64,000 bases of DNA from Azoarcus sp. (GTDB taxonomy: Bacteria > Pseudomonadota > Gammaproteobacteria > Burkholderiales > Rhodocyclaceae), in contig JAIRXQ010000003.1 in NCBI GenBank assembly GCA_031268195.1, positions 16,305 to 80,304 of the forward strand, given 5' to 3'. Shown one piece after another: positions 57,029 through 64,000 of the stretch; position 1 is the stretch's first letter, and every line of letters begins with the position of its first letter. Under the pieces are notes generated by a model. It did not search any database and was not told the DNA's origin. It saw only the letters and a program-made list of their open reading frames with translations. A program made the position numbers and the translations under genes.

Positions 57029-58519
57029 TTACTCCATCCCCCACTTCTGCAACCGGTAGCGCAACTGCCGCAAAGTCATGCCAAGCTTGCGCGCCGCCGC
57101 CGAGCGGTTCCAGCGCGTTTCATCGAGCGTGCGCAGGATCAGCGCGCGCTCGTCACCGGAGGCTTCGGCCAGCCCGTTTTTCGCCTCGCTCTCACTTGCC
57201 TCGCCCTCAGCCACCTCACCCTCGTCTGCCTCGCCCGCCCGCGCCGCAGTCTCTTTCACTTCGACCTCTCTCACCGCAGCCTCGCCCGCCTCGGCCGGCG
57301 CGGGCATGAGCGGCAAGTTACTGATCGTCGCGCGGCTCAGGCCGAGATCATCGGCGGCGATGGCCTCGCCCTCGCACAAGGCGCAGGCGCGCTCCAGCAG
57401 GTTTTCGAGCTCCCGCACATTTCCGGGAAACGCATATTGCGCGAGCGCGGCGAGCGCTTCGGGCGAGAGGGCGCGCACCGGGCCGCCATCGCGCTCGGCC
57501 AGACGGGCGAGCACATGCGCGGCAAGCTCCGGAATATCCTCGAGGCGGGCGCGCAGGGGCGGCACATGCAGGGCGATGACATTGATGCGAAAGTACAAAT
57601 CCTGCCGGAAGCGGTTTTCCGCCACCAGCTGCGCGAGGTCGCGGTGCGAGGCGGAGAGGATGCGCACATCGATCGGATCTTCGTTCTGCCCGCCCACGGG
57701 CCGCACGGCGCGCTCCTGGATGGCGCGCAAAAGCTTGACCTGCATGGAAAGCGGCAGATCGGCCACCTCATCGAGAAACAACGTGCCGCCGCTCGCGGCC
57801 TGGAACAAACCGTCCTTGTCCGCGACCGCCCCGGAGAAACTGCCCTTGAGATAGCCAAAGAACTCGCTCTCCATCAGCTCGGGCGGAATCGCGCCGCAAT
57901 TGACCGGAACGAACGGCCCGGCCGCGCGCACGCCGAGGCGGTGAATGAGCCGGGCAATGACCTCCTTGCCGGTGCCGGACTCGCCATAAATGAAAACCGG
58001 CGCCTGATTGCGCGCGAGTTTTTCGATCTGGCCGCGCAACTGCACCATCGCCGGCGTATGGCCGACCAGATCGCGCCAGACCGCCGCATCCCCCTCGCCC
58101 GCCGCGCCGCTGGCCGCCACCTGACCGGGCAGCCTAAGCGCGTGCAGCACCAGACCGCGCAGCACCTGCAACTCAATCGGCTTGGTGACGAAATCGAACG
58201 CGCCGAGCTTCAAGGCACGAATCGCCGTCTCGATGCTGCCATAGGCGGTAATCACCGCGACGGGCAAGGCAGGCTGCTGGTGCTGGATGAACTCGACCAG
58301 CTCCAGCCCGTCGCCATCGGGCAAGCGCATGTCGGTGAGGCAGAGGCGGTAGCGCACGCGCTCGATGCGCTCGCGCGCCTCCGCGAGCGAGCCCACCGTA
58401 TCGGCGCCAAGCCCCATGCGCAGCAACGACAGCTCCAGCAGCTCGCGGATATCCTCCTCGTCATCGACGATGAGCACCGCAGTCGCGGCAGCCTGTCCAC
58501 GGCGCTCGGGGGCAATCAT
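57029..58519 (-). CDS. pilR: sigma-54 response regulator PilR
   Basis: A 496-residue NtrC-type regulator: receiver domain (VLIVDDEEDIREL, phospho-Asp in CLTDMRLPDGDG near 62), AAA+ domain with GESGTGKEV near 188 and a sigma-54 loop GSFSGA, a long acidic Glu/Ala linker near 410-450, and a Fis-type HTH (NRSAAARKLGMTLRQLRYRLQKWGM). It activates sigma-54 promoters, classically the type IV pilin gene. The stop-start overlap with pilS is 4 nt. The loop is GSFSGA where the common form is GAFTGA/GSFTGA. Confidence 0.92.
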   Translation of the reverse strand: MIAPERRGQAAATAVLIVDDEEDIRELLELSLLRMGLGADTVGSLAEARERIERVRYRLCLTDMRLPDGDGLELVEFIQHQQPALPVAVITAYGSIETAIRALKLGAFDFVTKPIELQVLRGLVLHALRLPGQVAASGAAGEGDAAVWRDLVGHTPAMVQLRGQIEKLARNQAPVFIYGESGTGKEVIARLIHRLGVRAAGPFVPVNCGAIPPELMESEFFGYLKGSFSGAVADKDGLFQAASGGTLFLDEVADLPLSMQVKLLRAIQERAVRPVGGQNEDPIDVRILSASHRDLAQLVAENRFRQDLYFRINVIALHVPPLRARLEDIPELAAHVLARLAERDGGPVRALSPEALAALAQYAFPGNVRELENLLERACALCEGEAIAADDLGLSRATISNLPLMPAPAEAGEAAVREVEVKETAARAGEADEGEVAEGEASESEAKNGLAEASGDERALILRTLDETRWNRSAAARKLGMTLRQLRYRLQKWGME

Positions 58520-60090
58520 GGCAAACTGCGTCCGGTCAGGATGAAATGTGCGCCGGGCCGCGCCGGATCATCCTCGCGCAAATCGAGGCTGATGCCGTTG
58601 GCCTCGGCCAGTTCGCGCGCGATATACAGCCCAAGCCCGGTGCCCTTGACATGCGAGGTGAAAAACGGCTCGAACAGATGCGCCCGCGCCTCCATGCCGA
58701 CGCCCGGCCCGTCGTCCATCACATGCAGCCGCACGCGCCCCTCGCCCGCATCCTCGGCCTCCACGCGCACCGCGCCGGGCTGGCCACTGCAATACCGGCG
58801 CGCGTTGACGAGCAGATTATCGAGAATCTGGTGCAGATGAGCGCGATCGATGCCCAGGGTGAGCGCCGGGTCGATGGCGGCGGTAAAAATCGCGCGCTCG
58901 ACCTCATCGCCCAGACCCCGCGCCTCGAACAACTCGGCGATGAATTCGGCCAGCGGCAAAGCCTCCGGCTGCGTACGCTCACGCCGCCCGAGCGCGAGCA
59001 CATCGCGGATCATGCGCTCGATGCGTCTTGCATTGTCATTGATGATGCGCGCCAGCCGCGCCTGCATGTCACTGCGCTTTTCCTCGCGCAGCAGCTCGGC
59101 GGCCTGCGTCACCGCCGAGAGCGGATTGCGAATCTCGTGCGCCATGCTCGCGGTCAGCCGGCCGAGCGAAGCCAGCTTCAATTGCTGCATGTGGCGCTCG
59201 ATATCCTCCAGATCGGTAAGATAGATCAACTTGTCGCCCTCGACGCCGATGCCGCCGCCACCGCCCGCCACCCGGCAGCGCAACAGCCGCCGCGCCGCGC
59301 CGAGCGTCATCATCTGGCCGAACTCGTTCGAATCCGCCTGACAGAACCTGGCCAGCGCCGGATCGATTTCCGCCAGCGCGCGCGCCTCGATGCGCGCACA
59401 ACCGAGCAGCGCGCTGGCCGACGGATTGGCGTGCCGCACCACGCCATCGGCGCGCACCACGATCACCCCGTCGCGCATATCGCGGATGATCTGGGCATTG
59501 ATCGCCTCCTGCCGCGCCAGCGCCTCGCCGCGCACCGCCGCCAGACTCGCATTGGCATGCGCCCGCTGCGCCAGCATCCGCGCCACGACCGCGATGCCGA
59601 AAAACGAAATGCAGGTGAGCGCCACCTGAAAAAAATCCCCCGCCTCTGTCTTGCCACCCGCATAGGTGCGCCAGACATTCTCGGTCAGCACCGAAATCGT
59701 CGCCAGCGACGCCATGAACAACACGATGCGCCCTTCGGCCACCAGTCCGGCGCCCGCGAGCATGATCATCATCAACACAAGAATGCCGCCGTGATAACCC
59801 GCGCTCGTCCACAGCGCAACGGACAAAATCGCCACATCGGCCAAACTTTGCAGCGTCATCAAACGGCCGAAGCCGATGCGCCCCTCCACGTCGGGAAAGC
59901 CGAGCGCAAGCACGACCAGCACATAAGCGAACGCCGCCACCCGGAACAGGTGCGGCGACTCGAACCCCAGCCCGATCTGCGCCCCGGCAACCGCAAACAC
60001 CACCGCGATCGTCAGGCGAAAAACATTGAAATAGCGCAGCGCCTTGCGCCGCGCGGGATCGCTTTTCAAATTCGCAACCCCGGCGCTCAT
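58516..60090 (-). CDS. pilS: sensor histidine kinase PilS
   Basis: A 524-residue kinase with about six N-terminal transmembrane helices, a PAS-like segment (MRDGVIVVRADGVVRHANPSASALLG), a HisKA box SMAHEIRNPLSAV near 318 and an ATPase domain (DNLLVNARRYC, DDGPGVGMEARAHLFEPFF, GTGLGLYIAREL). PilS phosphorylates PilR to control type IV pilus genes. It overlaps pilR at its 3' end and a PP0621-family gene at its 5' end, so the three are one operon. Confidence 0.93.
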   Translation of the reverse strand: MSAGVANLKSDPARRKALRYFNVFRLTIAVVFAVAGAQIGLGFESPHLFRVAAFAYVLVVLALGFPDVEGRIGFGRLMTLQSLADVAILSVALWTSAGYHGGILVLMMIMLAGAGLVAEGRIVLFMASLATISVLTENVWRTYAGGKTEAGDFFQVALTCISFFGIAVVARMLAQRAHANASLAAVRGEALARQEAINAQIIRDMRDGVIVVRADGVVRHANPSASALLGCARIEARALAEIDPALARFCQADSNEFGQMMTLGAARRLLRCRVAGGGGGIGVEGDKLIYLTDLEDIERHMQQLKLASLGRLTASMAHEIRNPLSAVTQAAELLREEKRSDMQARLARIINDNARRIERMIRDVLALGRRERTQPEALPLAEFIAELFEARGLGDEVERAIFTAAIDPALTLGIDRAHLHQILDNLLVNARRYCSGQPGAVRVEAEDAGEGRVRLHVMDDGPGVGMEARAHLFEPFFTSHVKGTGLGLYIARELAEANGISLDLREDDPARPGAHFILTGRSLP

Positions 60091-60416
60091 GACCCCTCCG
60101 TACCCTCACGGAGCAAACGATGCGCCTCGCAACAATAAAACCCGCCCCCCGCGCGCACGCCCTCGCTCTCCGGCACATGCACGCCGCACAGCTCGCAGGC
60201 GAGCATGCGTTCGGCCTCGCCGCCCCCGTCCACTGCCGGGCGAGCGCCTCCCGCGCGCGGCGGCCAACCCGGCCCGGACGGCTCCCCGGCACGCCGCACA
60301 TCTCCCCGCAAATGAGTCAACGCGGCGAACACGCTGCGCAAAATCAGCCCGAAGATGCCAAAACCGACCAGCAACCCGATGAGCAGCACGATGAGGATCA
60401 ATTTGACGAACACCAC
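60087..60416 (-). CDS. PP0621-family small membrane/zinc-finger-like protein
   Basis: A 109-residue protein: one N-terminal helix (LILIVLLIGLLVGFGIFGLI), a variable Gly/Pro/Arg linker and a C-terminal cysteine cluster (LACELCGVHVPESEG then GFYCCEAH), a zinc-ribbon-like motif. Members of this family sit directly upstream of pilS in many beta- and gammaproteobacteria, as here with a 4-nt overlap. Function unknown. Confidence 0.8.
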   Translation of the reverse strand: MVFVKLILIVLLIGLLVGFGIFGLILRSVFAALTHLRGDVRRAGEPSGPGWPPRAGGARPAVDGGGEAERMLACELCGVHVPESEGVRAGGGFYCCEAHRLLREGTEGS

Positions 60417-60501
60417 GCCAACTCCACGATAAACGAATAACCGAGTCTATCACCGCCCGCCGCGCGCGGCGGCGGCGGACGAACCTGTTCCATGTTGCAT
60501 G

Positions 60502-61050
60502 TCACGCGCTCCCGCGCTTCTCCCAGAACACCTCGCTGCGCCCGCCCGCGCGGTTGAGCACGCGCGCCAGCACGAACAACAGATCGGAGAGCCGGTTCAG
60601 GTACTGCCGCGCCCCCTCGCCCACCGCCTGCGCGGAGAGCTGCGCCAGCGTGCGCTCGGCGCGGCGGCAAACCGTGCGGGCGAGATGCGCGTGCGCGGCG
60701 GCGCGCGTCCCGCCCGGGAGAATGAAATCCCGCGCCGGCGCCAGCGTCGCGTTATAGCGCTCGATGGCCGCCTCCAGCCGCTGCACATGCGGCGTACCGA
60801 CCACGCGCGCCCCGGGGAGGCACGCCTCGCCGCCCAGATCGAACAGATCATGCTGCACACCAGTCAACAGCGCGCGCACCTCATCGGGCAGCTCCTCCGC
60901 AAGCACCAGCCCGAGCGCCGCATTGGTCTCGTCGATCTCGCCGATGAGCGCAATGCGGACATCGCCCTTCGAGACGCGCGAACCGTCGCCCAAACCGGTC
61001 GTGCCCGTATCGCCGGAGCGGGTGTAGATCTTCGAGAGGCGGTGTCCCAT
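60502..61050 (-). CDS. cob(I)alamin adenosyltransferase, PduO type
   Basis: A 182-residue ATR with the N-terminal ATP motif [20 protein letters not shown], the VCRRAER helix and the C-terminal [14 protein letters not shown] signature. It makes adenosylcobalamin from cobalamin and ATP. Start 61050 ([10 protein letters not shown]) is the family start. It is divergent from alaS across 95 nt. Confidence 0.94.
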   Translation of the reverse strand: MGHRLSKIYTRSGDTGTTGLGDGSRVSKGDVRIALIGEIDETNAALGLVLAEELPDEVRALLTGVQHDLFDLGGEACLPGARVVGTPHVQRLEAAIERYNATLAPARDFILPGGTRAAAHAHLARTVCRRAERTLAQLSAQAVGEGARQYLNRLSDLLFVLARVLNRAGGRSEVFWEKRGSA

Positions 61051-61145
61051 GCGGATTCCCGTTCGTAGTCGCAGCCAGCCCGCATGATAAACTGGCACGC
61101 TTGCGTCCGCCGCAACGGGCGCCTTTCCCCGCCAGAGCATCGAAC

Positions 61146-63761
61146 ATGAAATCCGCCGAAATACGCGAAAAATTCCTGAAATTCTTCGAATCAAAAGGGC
61201 ATCAGATCGTCGCCTCCAGCCCGCTCGTTCCCGCCAATGACCCGACGCTGATGTTTACCAACAGCGGCATGGTGCAATTCAAGGACGTCTTTCTCGGCTT
61301 CGACAAACGCCCCTACGTGCGCGCCGCCAGCGTACAAGCCTGTCTGCGCGCCGGCGGCAAGCACAACGACCTGGAAAACGTCGGCTACACCGCGCGGCAC
61401 CACACCTTTTTCGAAATGCTCGGCAACTGGAGCTTCGGCGACTATTTCAAGCGCGAAAGCATCACCTGGGGCTGGGAACTGCTGACGCAAGTCTATGGCC
61501 TGCCGCCCGAAAAACTACTGGTCACCGTCTACCACGAAGACGACGAAGCCTACGACATCTGGGCAAACCTCATCGGCCTGCCGCCAGCGCGCATCATCCG
61601 CATCGGCGACAACAAAGGCGGCAAATACAAATCGGACAACTTCTGGATGATGGCCGACACCGGCCCCTGCGGCCCCTGCACCGAAATCTTCTACGACCAC
61701 GGCCCCGACATCCCCGGCGGCCCGCCGGGCAGCCCCGATGAAGACGGCGACCGCTTCATCGAAATCTGGAACCACGTCTTCATGCAATTCGAAATGCACG
61801 CAAACGGCAGCCTCACCCGCCTGCCCGCCCCCTGCGTGGATACCGGCATGGGCCTGGAGCGGCTCGCGGCCATCTTGCAGCACGTACACAGCAACTACGA
61901 CATCGACCTCTTCCGCCGCCTGATCCGGGCCGCCGCGCGCGAAACCGCCGCCGCCGACCTGGACAGCCCCAGCCTGAAAGCCATCGCCGACCACATCCGC
62001 GCCTGCGCCTTCCTCATCGCCGACGGCGTCATCCCCGGCAACGAAGGGCGCGGCTACGTACAGCGCCGCATCATCCGCCGCGCCATCCGCCACGGCTACA
62101 AACTCGGCGCCCGCACCGCCTTCTTCCACAAACTCGTGCCCGATCTGGTCGAAGAAATGGGCGACGCCTACCCGCGGCTGCGGCACGCGCAAGCCGACAT
62201 CATCGCAGTGCTCAGAGCGGAAGAAGAACGCTTCTTCACCACCATCGAAAACGGCATGGCGATACTGGAAGCAGAACTGGCCGCGCTGCGGGCCAGACAG
62301 GCCACGGTTTTCGACGGCGAAACCGCCTTCAAACTGCACGACACCTACGGCTTCCCGCTCGATCTCACCGCCGACGTATGCCGCGAACACGCCGTCACGG
62401 TCGATGCCGCCGCCTTCGAAACCGCCATGACGCGGCAAAAAGCACGCGCCCGCGCCGCGGGCAAATTCAAAATGAACGCCCAGCTCGACTACACCGGCGC
62501 GGCCACCGCCTTCAAAGGCTACGAAACACTGGCAGCGAGCGGCACGATTCTCGCGCTCTACAAAGACGGCGTGCCGGTCGAACGACTGCACGAAGCCGAA
62601 ATGGGCGTCGTCGTACTCGACAACACCCCGTTCTACGCCCAATCCGGCGGCCAGAGCGGTGATCGTGGCGAACTGCAAAACACGGCAGGCCGCTTCGCCG
62701 TCGAAGACACCCAAAAAATACAAGCCGCCGTCTTCGGGCACTACGGCATCGTCACCACCGGCACGCTCGCGCTCGGACAAACACTCACCGCCCAGGTCGA
62801 TGCCCGCGCCCGCGCCGCCACCGCACGCAACCACTCCGCCACGCACCTGATGCACAAAGCACTGCGCGAACTACTAGGCGCGCACGTCCAACAAAAAGGC
62901 TCGCAGGTCGGCCCCGACAAAATCCGCTTCGACTTCTCCCACGGCACCCCGATGAGCGCCGCGGAAATCCGCGCCCTCGAAACACTCGTCAACACCGACA
63001 TCCTCCAGAACACCGCCACCGAAGCCCGCATCATGACGCTCGAAGCCGCGCAGAAAACCGGCGCGATGATGTTGTTCGGCGAAAAATACGGCGACACCGT
63101 GCGCGTCCTCAGCATCGGCGCCTCCAAAGAACTCTGCGGCGGCACGCACGTCACGCGCACCGGCGACATCGGCCAGTTCAAAGTGCTGACCGAATCCGGC
63201 GTTGCCGCGGGCATCCGCCGCATCGAAGCCATCACCGGCCTCAACGCCCTCGACGACGCCCAAACGCAGCAACAGCGCCTCGCTGAAATCGCCGCGCAAC
63301 TGAAATCCTCCCCCGAAGACGCCGCCGAACGCCTCGGCGCCCTGCTCGAACACATGCGCGGCCTGGAAAAAGACCTCCTTCGCCTGAAATCCAGACTCGC
63401 GGGCAGCCAGATCGACGCGCTGGCCGCCCAAGCCACCGAACTCGGCGGCGGCGCCAAACTCCTCACCGCCAGCCTCGACGGCGTCGATCCCGCCAGCCTG
63501 CGCGAAACCCTGGACAAACTCAAAGACAAACTCGCCTCGGCGGCCATCGTGCTCGCCACCGTACACGAAGGAAAAGTCAGCCTGATCGCGGGCGTCACCC
63601 CCAATTTGACGGCAAGGGTCAACGCCGGAAAACTGGTCAACTTCGTCGCCCAGCAAATTGGCGGCAAAGGCGGCGGCCGCCCGGAAATGGCGCAAGCGGG
63701 GGGAACCGAACCGGAAAAACTACCGCAGGCACTGGCCAGCGTCAGCGGCTGGATCAAATAA
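61146..63761 (+). CDS. alaS: alanyl-tRNA synthetase
   Basis: An 871-residue class II synthetase of standard length: aminoacylation core ([43 protein letters not shown]), editing domain with HxxxH in NHSATHLMH near 563 and CGGTH near 664, and a C-terminal oligomerisation/DHHA1 region ending [17 protein letters not shown]. It charges tRNA-Ala and clears Ser/Gly misacylation. ATG 61146 gives the family start [11 protein letters not shown]. Confidence 0.97.
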   Translation: MKSAEIREKFLKFFESKGHQIVASSPLVPANDPTLMFTNSGMVQFKDVFLGFDKRPYVRAASVQACLRAGGKHNDLENVGYTARHHTFFEMLGNWSFGDYFKRESITWGWELLTQVYGLPPEKLLVTVYHEDDEAYDIWANLIGLPPARIIRIGDNKGGKYKSDNFWMMADTGPCGPCTEIFYDHGPDIPGGPPGSPDEDGDRFIEIWNHVFMQFEMHANGSLTRLPAPCVDTGMGLERLAAILQHVHSNYDIDLFRRLIRAAARETAAADLDSPSLKAIADHIRACAFLIADGVIPGNEGRGYVQRRIIRRAIRHGYKLGARTAFFHKLVPDLVEEMGDAYPRLRHAQADIIAVLRAEEERFFTTIENGMAILEAELAALRARQATVFDGETAFKLHDTYGFPLDLTADVCREHAVTVDAAAFETAMTRQKARARAAGKFKMNAQLDYTGAATAFKGYETLAASGTILALYKDGVPVERLHEAEMGVVVLDNTPFYAQSGGQSGDRGELQNTAGRFAVEDTQKIQAAVFGHYGIVTTGTLALGQTLTAQVDARARAATARNHSATHLMHKALRELLGAHVQQKGSQVGPDKIRFDFSHGTPMSAAEIRALETLVNTDILQNTATEARIMTLEAAQKTGAMMLFGEKYGDTVRVLSIGASKELCGGTHVTRTGDIGQFKVLTESGVAAGIRRIEAITGLNALDDAQTQQQRLAEIAAQLKSSPEDAAERLGALLEHMRGLEKDLLRLKSRLAGSQIDALAAQATELGGGAKLLTASLDGVDPASLRETLDKLKDKLASAAIVLATVHEGKVSLIAGVTPNLTARVNAGKLVNFVAQQIGGKGGGRPEMAQAGGTEPEKLPQALASVSGWIK

Positions 63762-63806
63762 ACCGCCGCCGCCCGCTGCCAACGTAACGCCGCCAGACAG
63801 CGCAAA

Positions 63807-63827
63807 GGGCAGGTTTCAAACCAGCCC
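63807..63827 (+). terminator. imperfect hairpin after alaS
   Basis: GGGCAGGTTT-C-AAACCAGCCC, a 10-bp stem with one mismatch, 46 nt after the alaS stop. The 1-nt loop means the inner pairs must open; no U-tract follows. It may be a terminator or a small dispersed repeat. Confidence 0.4.
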
Positions 63828-63937
63828 CTACGGCATGGCCCGACGCACCTGCCACGCATCCGGATGCCAAATGATCTGCGGCGCGAAATTCCTGTCCTGA
63901 CCGACGCGGCGGCGGATCCCTCTCCCGCCTATCTCTG

Positions 63938-64000
63938 TCAATGCATCAAGGATTGAACCGCCTTCGGCGGCAGTCCCGTCACCTGTATGATCTCCGCGGC
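63938..64000 (-). CDS. possible C-terminal end of a gene running off the window
   Basis: Read on the minus strand from the window edge this gives AAEIIQVTGLPPKAVQSLMH and a stop, protein-like in composition (alternating hydrophobic helix, LPPKAV turn). Only 20 residues are visible, so no family can be named. Confidence 0.3.
   Translation of the reverse strand, partial: AAEIIQVTGLPPKAVQSLMH

Noticed and set aside
58546..60138. 530-codon plus-strand frame opposite pilS
   Set aside because: Antisense shadow; pilS has all kinase motifs in the other direction.

Overview
The window is GC-rich and almost fully coding, and its gene set is that of a Gram-negative betaproteobacterium. Pointers are the accC-prmA-DUF3426 zinc-ribbon order, PilS/PilR next to a PP0621-family gene and alaS, a phasin implying polyhydroxyalkanoate granules, and kdsD-lptC-lptA for LPS transport. 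A Rhodocyclales-like affiliation is plausible, but nothing here fixes the genus.

Layout. 1-5.3 kb: end of accC, prmA, a proline-rich DUF3426 protein, a convergent PfkB-type kinase, and lgt. 5.3-9.6 kb: an operon of a membrane c-di-GMP protein (degenerate GGDEF, intact EAL), a beta-barrel porin and a small periplasmic-binding-like protein. 10-15.2 kb: a MacA/MacB/TolC-type tripartite efflux operon with a small lipoprotein. 15.2-23.9 kb: yhdP (AsmA-like), glnE, a CYTH triphosphatase and a conserved unknown. 25.2-34.8 kb: a nine-gene type IV pilus/type II secretion-like operon (MshL-type secretin, GspE ATPase, GspF, L/M/P-like proteins, three pilin-like proteins), mostly chained by 4-nt ATGA overlaps. 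35-39.3 kb: kdsD-lptC-lptA, a phasin with a very good promoter, and an amidohydrolase. 42.2-45.7 kb: PilZ protein, dsbA, SPOR protein, argS. 47.5-54 kb: TonB-dependent copper receptor, DUF2946 protein, metH. 55.6-64 kb: DMT transporter, a YbjQ-like small protein, pilR-pilS, a PP0621-family gene, PduO-type cobalamin adenosyltransferase, alaS.

Set into this conserved backbone are four lower-GC islets that look like effector/immunity (interbacterial toxin) modules: (i) 23975-25163, minus strand: a BPSL0067/NlpC-P60-like amidase, a secreted candidate immunity protein, and an Hcp-like C-terminal fragment upstream; (ii) 39333-42146: a second BPSL0067-like amidase followed by four tandem STY0300-like periplasmic immunity genes; (iii) 46031-47442: an unknown cytosolic-type protein overlapping a membrane-anchored partner; (iv) 54221-55558: a TPR fragment, a small hydrophobic protein and a DUF1240-like membrane protein. 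No type VI secretion core genes are in the window, so these would be orphan cargo loci.

The most interesting signal is islet (ii). Two of the three extra immunity genes are preceded by short remnants of the 3' end of the amidase gene, still overlapping the immunity start codon by the same ATGA. One remnant is joined to a copy of a piece of the coding tail that lies upstream of the amidase. This looks like a record of repeated effector-immunity cassette turnover in which effectors were deleted and immunity genes kept.
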